Shown: positions 55,850-64,000 of the stretch, in pieces | How the letters are laid out: each line of letters starts with the position of its first letter | Position numbering within the stretch: the first letter of the stretch is position 1 | Notes under the pieces: generated by a model | What the model was told of the DNA's origin: nothing | Database searches by the model: none | The model's input: the letters and a program-made list of their open reading frames with translations, nothing else | Source: Hemileia vastatrix | Lineage: Eukaryota > Basidiomycota > Pucciniomycetes > Pucciniales > Zaghouaniaceae | DNA length: 64,000 bases | Direction of reading: 5' to 3' | Assembly (NCBI GenBank): GCA_030280995.1 | Contig: JASXTE010000001.1 | Span: 27,314,106 to 27,378,105, forward strand | Made by a program: the position numbers and the translations under genes

Positions 55850-57095
55850 AAACTTTGTCCCGAGGTGACAGGATATCTGGGACAACACAGTTCCTACCTG
55901 GGCAATAGGAAATAGAGAAAGGAAATTCAGACAGAAATTCAGCCCACCTGGCCTGATGCCTGGTTAAAACTTTGGAAGACATAAATTATTTCAAAGAATT
56001 ATGGTCAGTCAGGATCTGAAAAGGACTATCTAGGCTGAGAAGAAAAGAGCACCATTTTTTAAGACAATGAATGATTTCTAATAGCTCTTTGTCATGAATT
56101 TCATAATTTAATTCTGCCGCAATGTGTTTGGGGGACTCAAAAGCAACAGGATGAAATAATTTTGTTTCAGGATTGAATTGAGAGATGACCCCTACAATAG
56201 CATAATTGCTAGCGTCTGTCTTGACTATTGTCAAAGCAGAAGGATCAAAATGATGAAGAATTGGAGCTGTGGTGAATGCAGTCTTCAAAGCTTCAAATTC
56301 CTTTTGTGCTGTAGAAGTAAAAACAAAAGGAATATCTTTTCTAAGAAGAGAAGTAAGGTTGGAAATAGCTTTAGAGTAATCTTTGATAAATCATCTATAG
56401 AAATTGGCAAAACCCAAAAATCCTTGGAGGTATTTAACGGTTTTGGGCTCAGGCTATTCCAGGACTGTTTGGACTTTTTTGTCGTCCATGACTAAACCAT
56501 CAGTGGTTAACGTAAACCCCAAAAAACCAATAGATTTAAGATAGAATTCACATTTATTGTGCTTGGCATAGAGACTGTGATTCCGAAGGCAATTTAGAAC
56601 TTGTCGAACATGATGAATATGTTCATTGAGTGTCTTTGAGAAAATTAAAAAATCTTATAAATAGACAACAAAAAATTGTTTGACAACATCTTGAAAGATG
56701 TCATTAACAAAAGTTTGAAAAGTAGATTGTGCGTTACACAATCCAAAAGGCATGACTAAATATTCAAAACTACCAAATCTAGTGCGCATTGCAGTCAGTA
56801 GTTCATGACCTTCCGCAATGCAAATAAGATTATAAGCGCCTCTAAGATAAATTTTAGAAAAGAAATTAGCACCATTGAAAAGGGTAAGAAGCAATGACAT
56901 AGGGGGAACAGGATATGCATTCTTCTTAGTGACTGTGTTGAGCTTTCTATAGTCAACACACAACCTAAGGCTACCATCCTTTTTCTTTACAAAAAGAACA
57001 GGTGAGCCGGTTGGAGATTTACTGGCTCTGATGAAAACTTTGGCTACATTCTCTGCAATGTAGTCTCTGAGAGCTTGAGATTTGTCCTTTGACAA
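55850..57095 (-). pseudogene. F2 reverse transcriptase and RNase H
   Basis: Minus strand from 57095. RT motifs: SPTGSPVLFVKKKDGSLRLC, VDYRKLNTVTKKNAYPVP, FSKIYLRGAYNLICI (first catalytic region, with Asp replaced by Tyr-Leu text), and FEYLVMPFGLCNAQSTFQTF. The polymerase box is FFVVYL, stop, DFLIFSKT: the first Asp of YLDD is a stop codon (56655-56657). The frame continues to GFLGFANFYR. RNase H: TIVKTDASNYAIVGVISQ, ELNYEIHDKELLEIIHCLKK, FQILTDHNSLK (56288-55986). Loss of the catalytic Asp and several stops make it inactive. Confidence 0.85.
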
Positions 57096-57599
57096 AGAAT
57101 AGACAGGACCTATTAACTCTATTTGATGGTAGTAGGGTCAATGAGCTGGTAACTTATCAGCCTTGTGGATTGAGAAAAAATCAAGGAAATTGTGATAGAT
57201 TTCTGGTAGAGTTGATTTGGTTGTCCTCATCTTCTTTGAGAGAATCTGTCAAGGGAAGACCAGAATTGAGAGAGCATAATTTGACTACTTTGAGGCAATT
57301 TAAATACTCTTTGAGTGAAGTGATCAAGCTAGAAGGGTTAGCCATTGCTCATTTAGAGAAAGATCAGATGCTTGCAAGTCATCTGGCAGAGATTTGTCCT
57401 CTAGCAGGACATTGTCAGGCGGGTTGTTTAACTCCCTATTGACCTGAATTGAAGAATCAGAAATATACTTAGTGTGTGGGGTTATCAATCCCCATGACAA
57501 ATCAATTTCAGGATTTTAATGCGTTAAAAAGTAATGGCCAAGAATGGTATTGTCCATTCTTGGGGCATCCAAGACTGATAATTCCCACTCGAAGGGGGG

Positions 57600-57790
57600 G
57601 AAATGCGGAAAGTTGAAAACCCATAAAACTTTCTTACTTACCCAATATTTGGGTTCCTCTTATTTGACCAAATAAATTGGAGTTCAGTAGATATCTGTGA
57701 ATTTCAGCTTTAACTTCTTGGAAAAAGATAAACTGACATAAGAAATTGAAGCTCCTGAGTCTGTTAGACAACTGAAGGGGGTATCCTCCT
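57600..57790 (-). pseudogene. F2 retropepsin-like protease
   Basis: Minus strand near 57777: PFSCLTDSGASISYVSLSF, the Asp-Ser-Gly-Ala active site of Ty3/Gypsy aspartic proteases. It is followed by stops; the closing motif reads DNTILGHYFL about 57560-57535. It processes Gag-Pol when intact. It lies between the Gag zinc knuckle and RT. Confidence 0.7.
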
Positions 57791-57899
57791 AAAAAATAAT
57801 GAATCTCAAGTGGTTTAAGGCAACTCCAGTTCTTAAGACATGGAGGTTCTGTGCACTGGGAGAGATAAGATAGTTTGCTTTTCACACAAGTAAGCTATC

Positions 57900-59035
57900 T
57901 ACTAGTTTTTTGATCTTGAACTAGTACCTTCTCTTTCCTTCAACTTCACACAATCTTCTAGCTTGTGCTTACCCCCACAGTAAAAACATAGCCCATTATC
58001 TGCTCGTCTCTTCCTCTCAGCTTCTTTAAGTTCCCCTTTTGGGTCCAATACCTTACTGATATTGCCTTTGGTAGAGCCTTTTGGTTGAGGTTTGTCCTTT
58101 CCCTTATTGGGTTTGGATTGAGTTGGCCTTGGGTGTGAAGAAGTTCCTGATTTAAAATTTAGGCCCTGAGATTTGTTGGCGTATCAAAGTTGTTGTAGTC
58201 ATCCTTGGTAAACGCCGTCAAGTTTGAGGGTTAGATTCATTAAATCCGTTAAGGTAGTCATCTTCTGAAAATGATGATCTAATTGATCCAGAATCCTCAA
58301 AGGAAGTCCCTTTTTGAAATGATACTTGAGGGCAGCATCATTCTAACCTACTTGAGTTTGAAGCGCTCTGAAGTTTGAGATATATTCAGAGGCTTTACCA
58401 TTATCACTCATGCAGAGGAAATCAAGTTCAATTTCTGCGTTGTCAGTTTCATTACAGTCAACGAACAACGTAAAGAGTTGGTCTTTGAACTTTTCCCAGT
58501 TGTTTATAAGTAAGTGGGTTTCTGTCGAAGAGAGCATGAGAAGATAAGGTTTGAACAATCTGGCTGCTTTTCTGGCTAAGAAAGGAGAAGTGTAAAAAAC
58601 CTTTGATTGGTCATTATTGAAGGCTTGAAGGTCTTTATAGAACAGGAGCTTGCAGATTTGTAAGAAGGGGCGCAATCTGTCTGGGTGTTCTCCATCAAAT
58701 TTGTCAGGAGATTTCATGGAAAGAGTTTTGAATTTTGATCCCTCCAAAGAAGTTGGATTTGAAAGTGTTTTCATTAAAAGTCTCATGAATTCTTCTAAGT
58801 AATTAGATGGTCCAGGTTCAGAAGGGTGAGTAGCAGGGGCAGACGCTGCCTCATGCATTGTATCCTCTCCTTCTTCTTCATCACTAGAATCATCAAAATC
58901 CTGGGGAATGTCTTCCACAGATTGGACTGAGTGTTCCCGTTCCCTAATGTCAAGAGGTTCCAGAGAGCGAGTGCGGGAAACAGGCCATGTGACTGGTGGC
59001 CTGCCTCTGGCGCAAGCCCTAGTAGCAGCACCCAT
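57900..59035 (-). pseudogene. F2 Gag with CCHC zinc knuckle
   Basis: Minus strand. N-terminal part (59035-58343): Arg/Pro-rich start, an acidic run (DFDDSSDEEEGEDTMHEAAS), then a capsid-like domain typical of retrotransposon Gag (KMKSPDKFDGEHPDRLRPFL-like text, INNWEKFKDQLFTLFVDCNE, GKASEYISNFRALQTQVG). A stop follows; the same protein continues (ALKYHFKKGLPLRILDQLDH), then a basic region and the zinc knuckle CFYCGGKHKLEDC (CX2CX4HX4C) near 57990-57950. It forms the particle and packages RNA. Two or more stops. Confidence 0.82.
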
Positions 59036-59140
59036 AGGAGGAGTGCGTTGAACAGGTGCAACTTTATAAAGAATTTAAAAACACCTGAAAAAGGAGGTAG
59101 TAGTGCAAAAGAATGAGAGCTACTGAGAATTAAATTATAC

Positions 59141-59952
59141 TGTCACCGGACAACCTACGCACAAGGTGGAGGGTGTTCCTGAGAAAGTGAGATGGAGGAA
59201 GGAGTTTAGAGACATCTTCAAAGTACAGAGGAATTACTCAAGGAAGTGATTCGAAGATGAGTCAAAGGAAAAGCTTTTACTTTGTGATATTTTTGATAAT
59301 AATATTAATATAATTTAAAGGTAATATTAATATTCTTAGGATCTCACAAAGGGTTGGAAACTCAATAATCAAAGATTTAAGTTTTAGAAATGATTACTGA
59401 GAAAATAAGGAAATGTACAACAATAATTATTTAACCTGAAGCTTTTACCACCATTAACTATATATACGTTTTATAATTTAATTCTAAATAATGTCAAACC
59501 AAAATCCCATCCCTTTTATATCCACTACTCCTCCTTGCATTGACCTCATGCCCATCCATCATTCTGCACACCACAGACCCTCCTCACTAACATATGTTAC
59601 ACCTGGACCCTCCTCACTAACATCCATTGACCCCTTGACCCTCCAATAACCATCCTGTCCATGCTCACTACCCCCGTTAATAACCCACAGAGACACAATA
59701 ACCCTTTAGTGGAATATTGAATTGGCCATTGCGCTGTGCGTCACCTATCAAAGAAAAATACTGAACACACTATTGAGAGATTAACTAATTTAGATTTAAA
59801 GTTTTAGATTAGCATGGTTGAATAGTGAGTACACAAAGGAAAGTTGCAGTTTCTATGTAAAATTGCTTCTGTGCTTCAAAAATGGATTTAGACCTTGTTA
59901 TTATTGATTTAAATGAGCTGCTTTTTCCTCTAGTGTCACGTGGAACGTGACA
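59141..59952 (-). repeat. 5' LTR of Gypsy F2
   Basis: 812 bp. Plus strand TGTCACCGGACAACC to CGTGGAACGTGACA. In element orientation this is the 5' LTR, with gag beginning about 100 bp inside. The expected primer-binding site after the LTR (minus strand GTATAATTTAATTCTC) has no TGG and I cannot match it to a tRNA. Confidence 0.92.
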
Positions 59953-60165
59953 GGTATCATTGAGACTATTTGGAATTATTCTCAGGATAATCATCAAATG
60001 ACCAAAGCTCCTCCTGGTTTGGAATACTGTCAAGATTTCACACATTTTGGTTGCTCATTTCAAATCAGTCATAAGTTGATTCAAAAAATCAACAAGGTAA
60101 AGAAAGAAGGTAAATTTAATCGATTTAAAAAAACTTTATCTAGATCCAAAAAGTATGGGGATTAG
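59953..60165 (+). pseudogene. Tet/JBP-like oxygenase (composite B), 3' part after Gypsy F2
   Basis: Continues the gene split at 51563: GIIETIWNYSQDNHQMTKAP, PGLEYCQDFTHFGCSFQISH, KLIQKINKVKKEGKFNRFKK, ending KKYGD at a stop. Matches the end of copy A (GIIKSIWKSSHDIF..., FGFSFQISQKLIQRINK). FGxSFQIS is a recurrent C-terminal block of rust Tet-like proteins. The first five bases are the right target duplicate. Confidence 0.8.
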
Positions 60166-60464
60166 AGCTGTCATCAAAAAATTTATATTTTTTCATAAAT
60201 GTTTAATAAATATTTTTATATATCAATTTCCTCAACTAAAGTAATGGGCCAATGACCTTGGGTTGTATAACAGGTAGTCATGATAACATTTATTTGTTTC
60301 ATGGGGTTCCTCTAGCCTATACCTGTGGAAAGTCACAAACATTTGTTTCTAGATTTGATCTACATTTGGATTGAGGAATTGTCATTACTTTAAACTAGGT
60401 AAATTGATATATATTAGATATCTATTTAATAATTTATGTAAATATATTAAATTTAGATGACTTC

Positions 60465-60810
60465 CACCCCTTAATTCAATAAAATGCAGGGGGGGGGGTA
60501 TTGCTGGATTTTAAAAGGTAACATGTAAAATTTTTGACTTGTAAATATTTTGGTGAAAATTTTTTGGTGATAGCCTTCCCTTACTTCAATAAAATACAGG
60601 GGGGGTGTTGCCAAAATTTCTTACAAGACTTGTGAAATTCTTGACTTGTAAGAATTTTGGGGATACTGGTAAAATGCAGGGGGTAGTAAAGCCAAAGTTT
60701 CATATAAGACTTTCAAGATTCATGGCATGAAAGAATTTTGGTGATACCCACCCCTTACTTCAAAAAAATCCAGGGGTGCGGGATTGTCAAATTTTCAAAG
60801 GAGACATGAA
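60465..60810 (+). repeat. Four inverted C-run/G-run units 3' of the Tet-like gene (composite B)
   Basis: Units start with variants of gatacccaccccttacttca, then aataaaatgcaggggg and ggtattgcc, at about 60463, 60570, 60660 (half unit) and 60745. Spacing is about 90-105 bp. Same sequence type and same relative position as 9000-9145 in composite A. AATAAA lies between the C-run and G-run parts. Confidence 0.65.
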
Positions 60811-60949
60811 AATTTTATTGAAAAAAAGAATATTTAACATTAAAATACAAAAACTCAAGTAATGATTGATAGAGTAATGAAATACAGGAAATTATTGTAA
60901 ATTTTATGTACAAATAAATATGAACAGTTGAAGTGTGAGAGAAATAAAA

Positions 60950-61151
60950 CAAACTAGTCATCAAAAAATTTCTTTAAACCTTCAATTTCCTCAACAGATT
61001 TATTAGCTTTAACACATTCTATCAAGAAATCTTTCTTTTCGGAATTTTCTTCATGATCAAACTTATATTTCATCTGCTCTAATAGGTTTTGATGATTGAG
61101 TGTCTTCTCCTCTTTTTTTGATTGTTCAATACTTAGAGTTAACTCAAACTT
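60950..61151 (-). pseudogene. Myb/SANT-like accessory protein, C-terminal exon only (composite B)
   Basis: Minus strand reads LSIEQSKKEEKTLNHQNLLE, QMKYKFDHEENSEKKDFLIE, CVKANKSVEEIEGLKKFFDD, then a stop. This is a Glu/Lys-rich, probably coiled-coil end, like the C-termini at 9722-9495 and 27040-27198 (LLACVNANILHGYIKEFL). It is cut at 61151 by the L5 LTR. It shows that composite B once had the third gene, in the same convergent orientation. Confidence 0.6.
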
Positions 61152-61700
61152 TGTCAGGCTGAGGTCAAGTACAAAGACATGAACTAGCTTGAATGGTAAG
61201 TTGTCTAGAATATTTTAATGGTCCTATATGAATACTGGTAGTATTAATCCAATAAGTAGTAAAATATAATCAAAATTAAAGGTCTCAGTAATATAATTCT
61301 CACTATTTTTATATATGGCTTACAATATTTGTAGTTGGTAGAAAAAAGATTTTATAATTCAGATACTATTCAAAAGTCTTATAAAAGTACTAATTGATAT
61401 GTATTGTAATTTATTTGGTTATATTGGTAAATTGTAAATAATAAAGAATGAAGAAACAAGACCCAAAAACCTCCTCCTTTTATACACACTGAATTCCCTA
61501 GTGATTTCCTTAATGTACCATCCAATACACAGTTAATGATGCCTCAAAACAACTAATATACCTGCCCAAGAACATTCCTAGTAACCCATGACATAATTAG
61601 ACAAATAACAACCGTCAAAATCCTGTAATAATAAGGGAAATCCATCAAAATTAAAGAAAAAGACAAAAAGAGAGTATATGCGTTATGGTAAGGTAAACTC
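61152..61700 (+). repeat. LTR-like repeat 'L5', copy 2 (right end truncated)
   Basis: Starts TGTCAGGCTGAGGTCAAGTA, homologous to 28341-28880 for about 530 bp, and ends where the F3 LTR begins (TTACAG at 61701). The 76-residue minus ORF here has no domain. Confidence 0.55.
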
Positions 61701-62812
61701 TTACAGTCGCCTTGCTGTAAGCAGAATCCGGAGGAGATATGTGGATTTGGCTGAAAACCCCGTCCTTCCAATAAAAATATCAAAATGGGAATTCTAAATC
61801 ACTAAGCTAACCAATCTACTTAGATCTGATTGATAAAAATAATGAAACTCTAAAATAATTAACGCTTATTGAGATTAAATGATCGTGGCTGTTGATAAAG
61901 AAATACTGATAACAACAATTAAGGTGTACCAGTGAAAGATCTGAAAAGATTGACTTTTATGTTTTTATAATAATTTGAATTTTTATGAGACAGCAATAAT
62001 CAAGTCCCAGCGACGAAGACCTTTCTAAAGATACCCTGTATGAAGTGTTATTTAAACTGTTGAATTGTATTTCTAAGATGTTATGTAAAAAAAAATAATA
62101 ATGTTATAAGGGTATTACAAGTTATTTTAATTTGTTGAGTAATAAAAAAATGAGACTGTGGTGGTTAAAGATTAAGCTGTATTATGTGTCCCCCCTCTCA
62201 ATTTCGAGTTTGAGAAGCGCTTAAGTATTCCTAGTCACGTGCCTAAGTTTTCCCCTCCAGAGCTCTTCCAGAGTCAATCCGGAGCCGGAACGGAGTCCGT
62301 ACGGAGTCAAAGCGGAGTCCGTACGGAGTCCGTCCGGACTTCTGGACTCAATTTAGAACCTTAAAACCATAATAAAAAATCTAGAAAAATTACACATAAT
62401 AGAGCTACTTCCCCTTTACCTACCAAACTAATTTTCGTAGTCTGCGCAGCTCTAATTACCCCGTGAAAATTCATCAAAGTTAAGTAATTTTTGAAAACGT
62501 AAATATTTCTATAAAACTTTAAAATTCATTTAAAAATATAAGAAAAATAGTAAAAGTTCTGGGAAAATTTCCCAAGGTTCTTGAGTGACTTGACTTGATA
62601 CTTATAAATTTTTTAGACCATAAAAATAAGTTTTCTCCATAAAATAAATTGTATTTGTGTAGGCATTTGCTCGTGACCAATTTCTTCATATTTTAAACTC
62701 CAAAATAAATTAAATAAAACCCTTTTATAAAAAAAATAATAACGCCAATCTTGCACGCCGTAATAACTCCATTTACATACTTAGGTGCCGTACTAAACTT
62801 TAGGCTACCACA
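61701..62812 (-). repeat. LTR of Gypsy family F3, copy 3 (CpG-preserved)
   Basis: About 1.1 kb; ttacagtcgccttgctgtaa at the left, and from the minus strand TGTGGTAGCCTAAAG at the right end. This copy keeps many CpG sites (for example ccgtacggagtc repeats, 62290-62330) that are TpG/CpA in copies 1 and 2. A plus-strand Zn2Cys6-like gene follows 124 bp later. Confidence 0.55.
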
Positions 62813-62935
62813 TCCTTCCTCCAATCGAGAATGTCCCCATTCTTAAAACTTTGCATAAGTGGTCGAACACAATATTCATCTTTAACCTTCAACCACCATC
62901 TTCTTTAATCAACTATAAAATTCATCTTCATCAAT

Positions 62936-63629
62936 ATGTCTTCCAAAGAACTTGTCGCTCCATGTGAACTCTGCGCTCGATACCAGGTACCTTGTTTAAT
63001 GTCCAACCCTAATCTTCCTGGCAGAACAGCTTGCGACTTATGTCGTGTGAAAAAAGTCAAATGCAACCGGCCAATAGTTCCTTCTAAAACAAACGTATAT
63101 TTAGGACCAGCAGCTCTCCCTGATCCCTCAACTTCTAAAAAGCGATCCAAAATTCCTGTCTTCTTAAAACGAATAAGATCAAAAACAGCTTCAAAAGTTC
63201 AATATTCATCAACAGATCCCGGCCTAATTTTGCCTTCACAAGATCCTAATCCTATAACGCCAGTACCCCCAACTAACTTTGCTGAGACTATGTTTCCTGG
63301 CTCTAAATGTAAGACCCTATTTATCTTACTAAAAAAAAACTTTTAATCAAAATTGACTAAACCTATGACTTAATAACATATTTGAACTTCTAGCTGTCGA
63401 AATAACCAACACTGATGATGTTGGTAGAGTGAAGACGGACTATATCAATCATTGCCCAAATTTTCATCGCTATCTTTTTCTTGACTTTACTAATGAGTTG
63501 AAACGAAAAATGCTGGCCTATTTTCAAGAAACTCCAGCTAATAACCATGAAGACCTCATGAAAAGAAGAATTTTAATGCAAAGCTTTGATAATGATGTTG
63601 AACAATTTCAAAGAAATTATCTTTTCTAA
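62936..63629 (+). CDS. Zn2Cys6-like protein of Gypsy F3, intact two-exon gene
   Basis: Exon 1 62936-63308, GT-AG intron 63309-63393, exon 2 63394-63629, giving a 202-residue protein with no stop. N-terminus MSSKELVAPCELCARYQVPC, 12 residues, CDLCRVKKVKC: CX2CX6CX12CX2CX6C, the fungal Zn(II)2Cys6 count, with the basic stretch RVKKVK in the second half. A Pro/Ser/Lys-rich linker follows (KKRSKIPVFLKRIRSKTASK). The C-terminal domain, partly encoded by exon 2, is predicted helical (YINHCPNFHRYLFLDFTNEL, KRKMLAYFQETPANNHEDLM). It starts 124 bp inside the presumed 3' LTR and runs opposite to the inferred direction of gag-pol. Homologues: 13764 (split) and, for the cluster, 52470. Likely binds zinc and perhaps nucleic acid; role unproven. 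A gene captured in an LTR element is the best reading. Confidence 0.75.
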
Positions 63630-63744
63630 CAGTATAACTTGATAAAATTTTGTTTTTGCTTGGTCTTCTTAAACTTTCAACATAAATGATGTTTTCTTTC
63701 TTCTCTGGCCTGATATAACATAAAATAAAACAATATAAATCTTG

Positions 63745-63930
63745 TGATGATTCCACTACTGAGAGCAAGGTTTGAATCCCTTCAGACTCCCATATACCAG
63801 TCTTCCTTCTTGTCACAGCATTGAGAGAGTGGATCTTCCTATGAGCCGAATACTCCTGATTCCAACCTCATAGGGCCCCCCACTGAGCCGAATTCTATGA
63901 TTCCAATCTCGCCATAAGGTCCTCCAAGCT
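63745..63930 (+). repeat. Conserved F3 segment downstream of Zn2Cys6-like gene, copy 2
   Basis: Matches 19450-19610. Contains gagagcaaggtttgaatccc, whose core ggtttgaatccc fits a tRNA B-box. Also has an internal near-duplication: gagccgaatactcctgattc against gagccgaattctatgattcc. No coding sequence; 63630-63744 before it and 63931-64000 after it hold nothing I recognise. Confidence 0.5.
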
Positions 63931-64000
63931 TCACACCAAAAAAAAAAAATGGCCTAACTATGAGGCACTAAAAAAAATCATTCCCTAAAATCCAACTACC

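Larger units (their letters stand above)
51564..59952 (-). mobile_element. Ty3/Gypsy retrotransposon family F2, full length, inserted in the Tet-like gene
   Basis: 8.39 kb with two LTRs of 812 bp (51564-52375 and 59141-59952), termini TGTCAC...GTGACA, and a 5-bp target duplication (GTTAT/GGTAT). gag-pol is on the minus strand: gag about 59035-57900, protease about 57785-57600, RT/RNase H 57095-55850, integrase 55790-54500, chromodomain about 54450-54290. A separate ORF lies on the plus strand at 52470-53414, between pol and the 3' LTR. The LTRs differ at scattered positions, noticeably more than those of the young F1 element, so it is older. Confidence 0.92.
46929..61151 (+). mobile_element. 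Composite DNA transposon B: transposase + Tet/JBP-like + Myb/SANT-like remnant, interrupted by Gypsy F2
   Basis: Left tip GGGGGTATCAATTTTCAGGG at 46929, preceded by AATA. Transposase 47319-48422 (+), Tet-like gene 50477-51558 plus 59953-60165 (+), C-run/G-run units 60465-60800, and the C-terminal exon of the Myb/SANT-like gene (-) up to 61151, where an L5 LTR cuts it. Order and orientation are as in composite A. Without the 8.4-kb Gypsy F2 insertion the surviving part is about 5.8 kb. The right end is lost. Confidence 0.7.

Noticed and set aside
58931..59116. Plus-strand ORF opposite the F2 gag start
   Set aside because: Shadow of the real minus-strand gag; no independent features.

Overview
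The window looks like a repeat-dense, strongly AT-rich stretch of a fungal nuclear genome. It is probably from a rust fungus (Pucciniales) or a close basidiomycete relative. This rests on the style of the Ty3/Gypsy pol proteins, the PIF/Harbinger-type transposases, the Tet-like 2OG-Fe(II) oxygenases, the Myb/SANT-like accessory proteins and the short GT-AG introns (about 40-80 bp). I see no housekeeping gene, rRNA, intact tRNA or CRISPR array. Almost everything that can be explained is a transposable element, often nested in another, in varied states of decay.

Layout. 1-1823: 3' end of a plus-strand Gypsy element (family F1) with its LTR. 2982-11315: an apparently complete composite DNA transposon ('A') bounded by inverted repeats of about 170-190 bp. 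It holds, in order, a PIF/Harbinger-like transposase (+), a Tet/JBP-like dioxygenase (+) and a convergent Myb/SANT-like DNA-binding protein (-); all three are decayed. 11316-12517: fragment of a related element. 12518-19620: LTR of Gypsy family F3 followed by a Zn2Cys6-like ORF that is split by a 4.8-kb segment with palindromic ends and two MITEs. 19620-23519: minus-strand Gypsy integrase (family F4) with an oppositely oriented ORF on its 3' side. 23520-25508: second F3 LTR with an internal insertion. 25509-27640: half of another Harbinger-type composite (Myb/SANT gene, '+'). 28341-31097: LTR fragments and the 3' end of an old minus-strand F1 copy. 31098-39777: a full-length young plus-strand F1 Gypsy element with 5-bp TSDs (ACTTC) and LTRs of about 99% identity. 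It sits inside that minus-strand F1 copy, which resumes at 39778-46496 and itself carries a solo LTR with its own TSD (CCTAT). 46929-61151: composite transposon 'B', with the same gene order as A. Its Tet-like ORF is split by a Gypsy element (family F2, 51564-59952) flanked by a 5-bp duplication. 61152-64000: truncated LTR, then a third F3 LTR with an intact two-exon Zn2Cys6-like gene.

Two recurring architectures are the main biological content. First, PIF/Harbinger-like transposase, Tet/JBP-like dioxygenase and Myb/SANT-like protein are packaged together in one element, in the same order and orientation in both A and B. Second, several Gypsy families carry an ORF in the orientation opposite to gag-pol, just inside the 3' LTR. 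Three of these ORFs encode a cysteine cluster with identical spacing, CX2CX6CX12CX2CX6C. All assignments come from reading the sequence without database searches.
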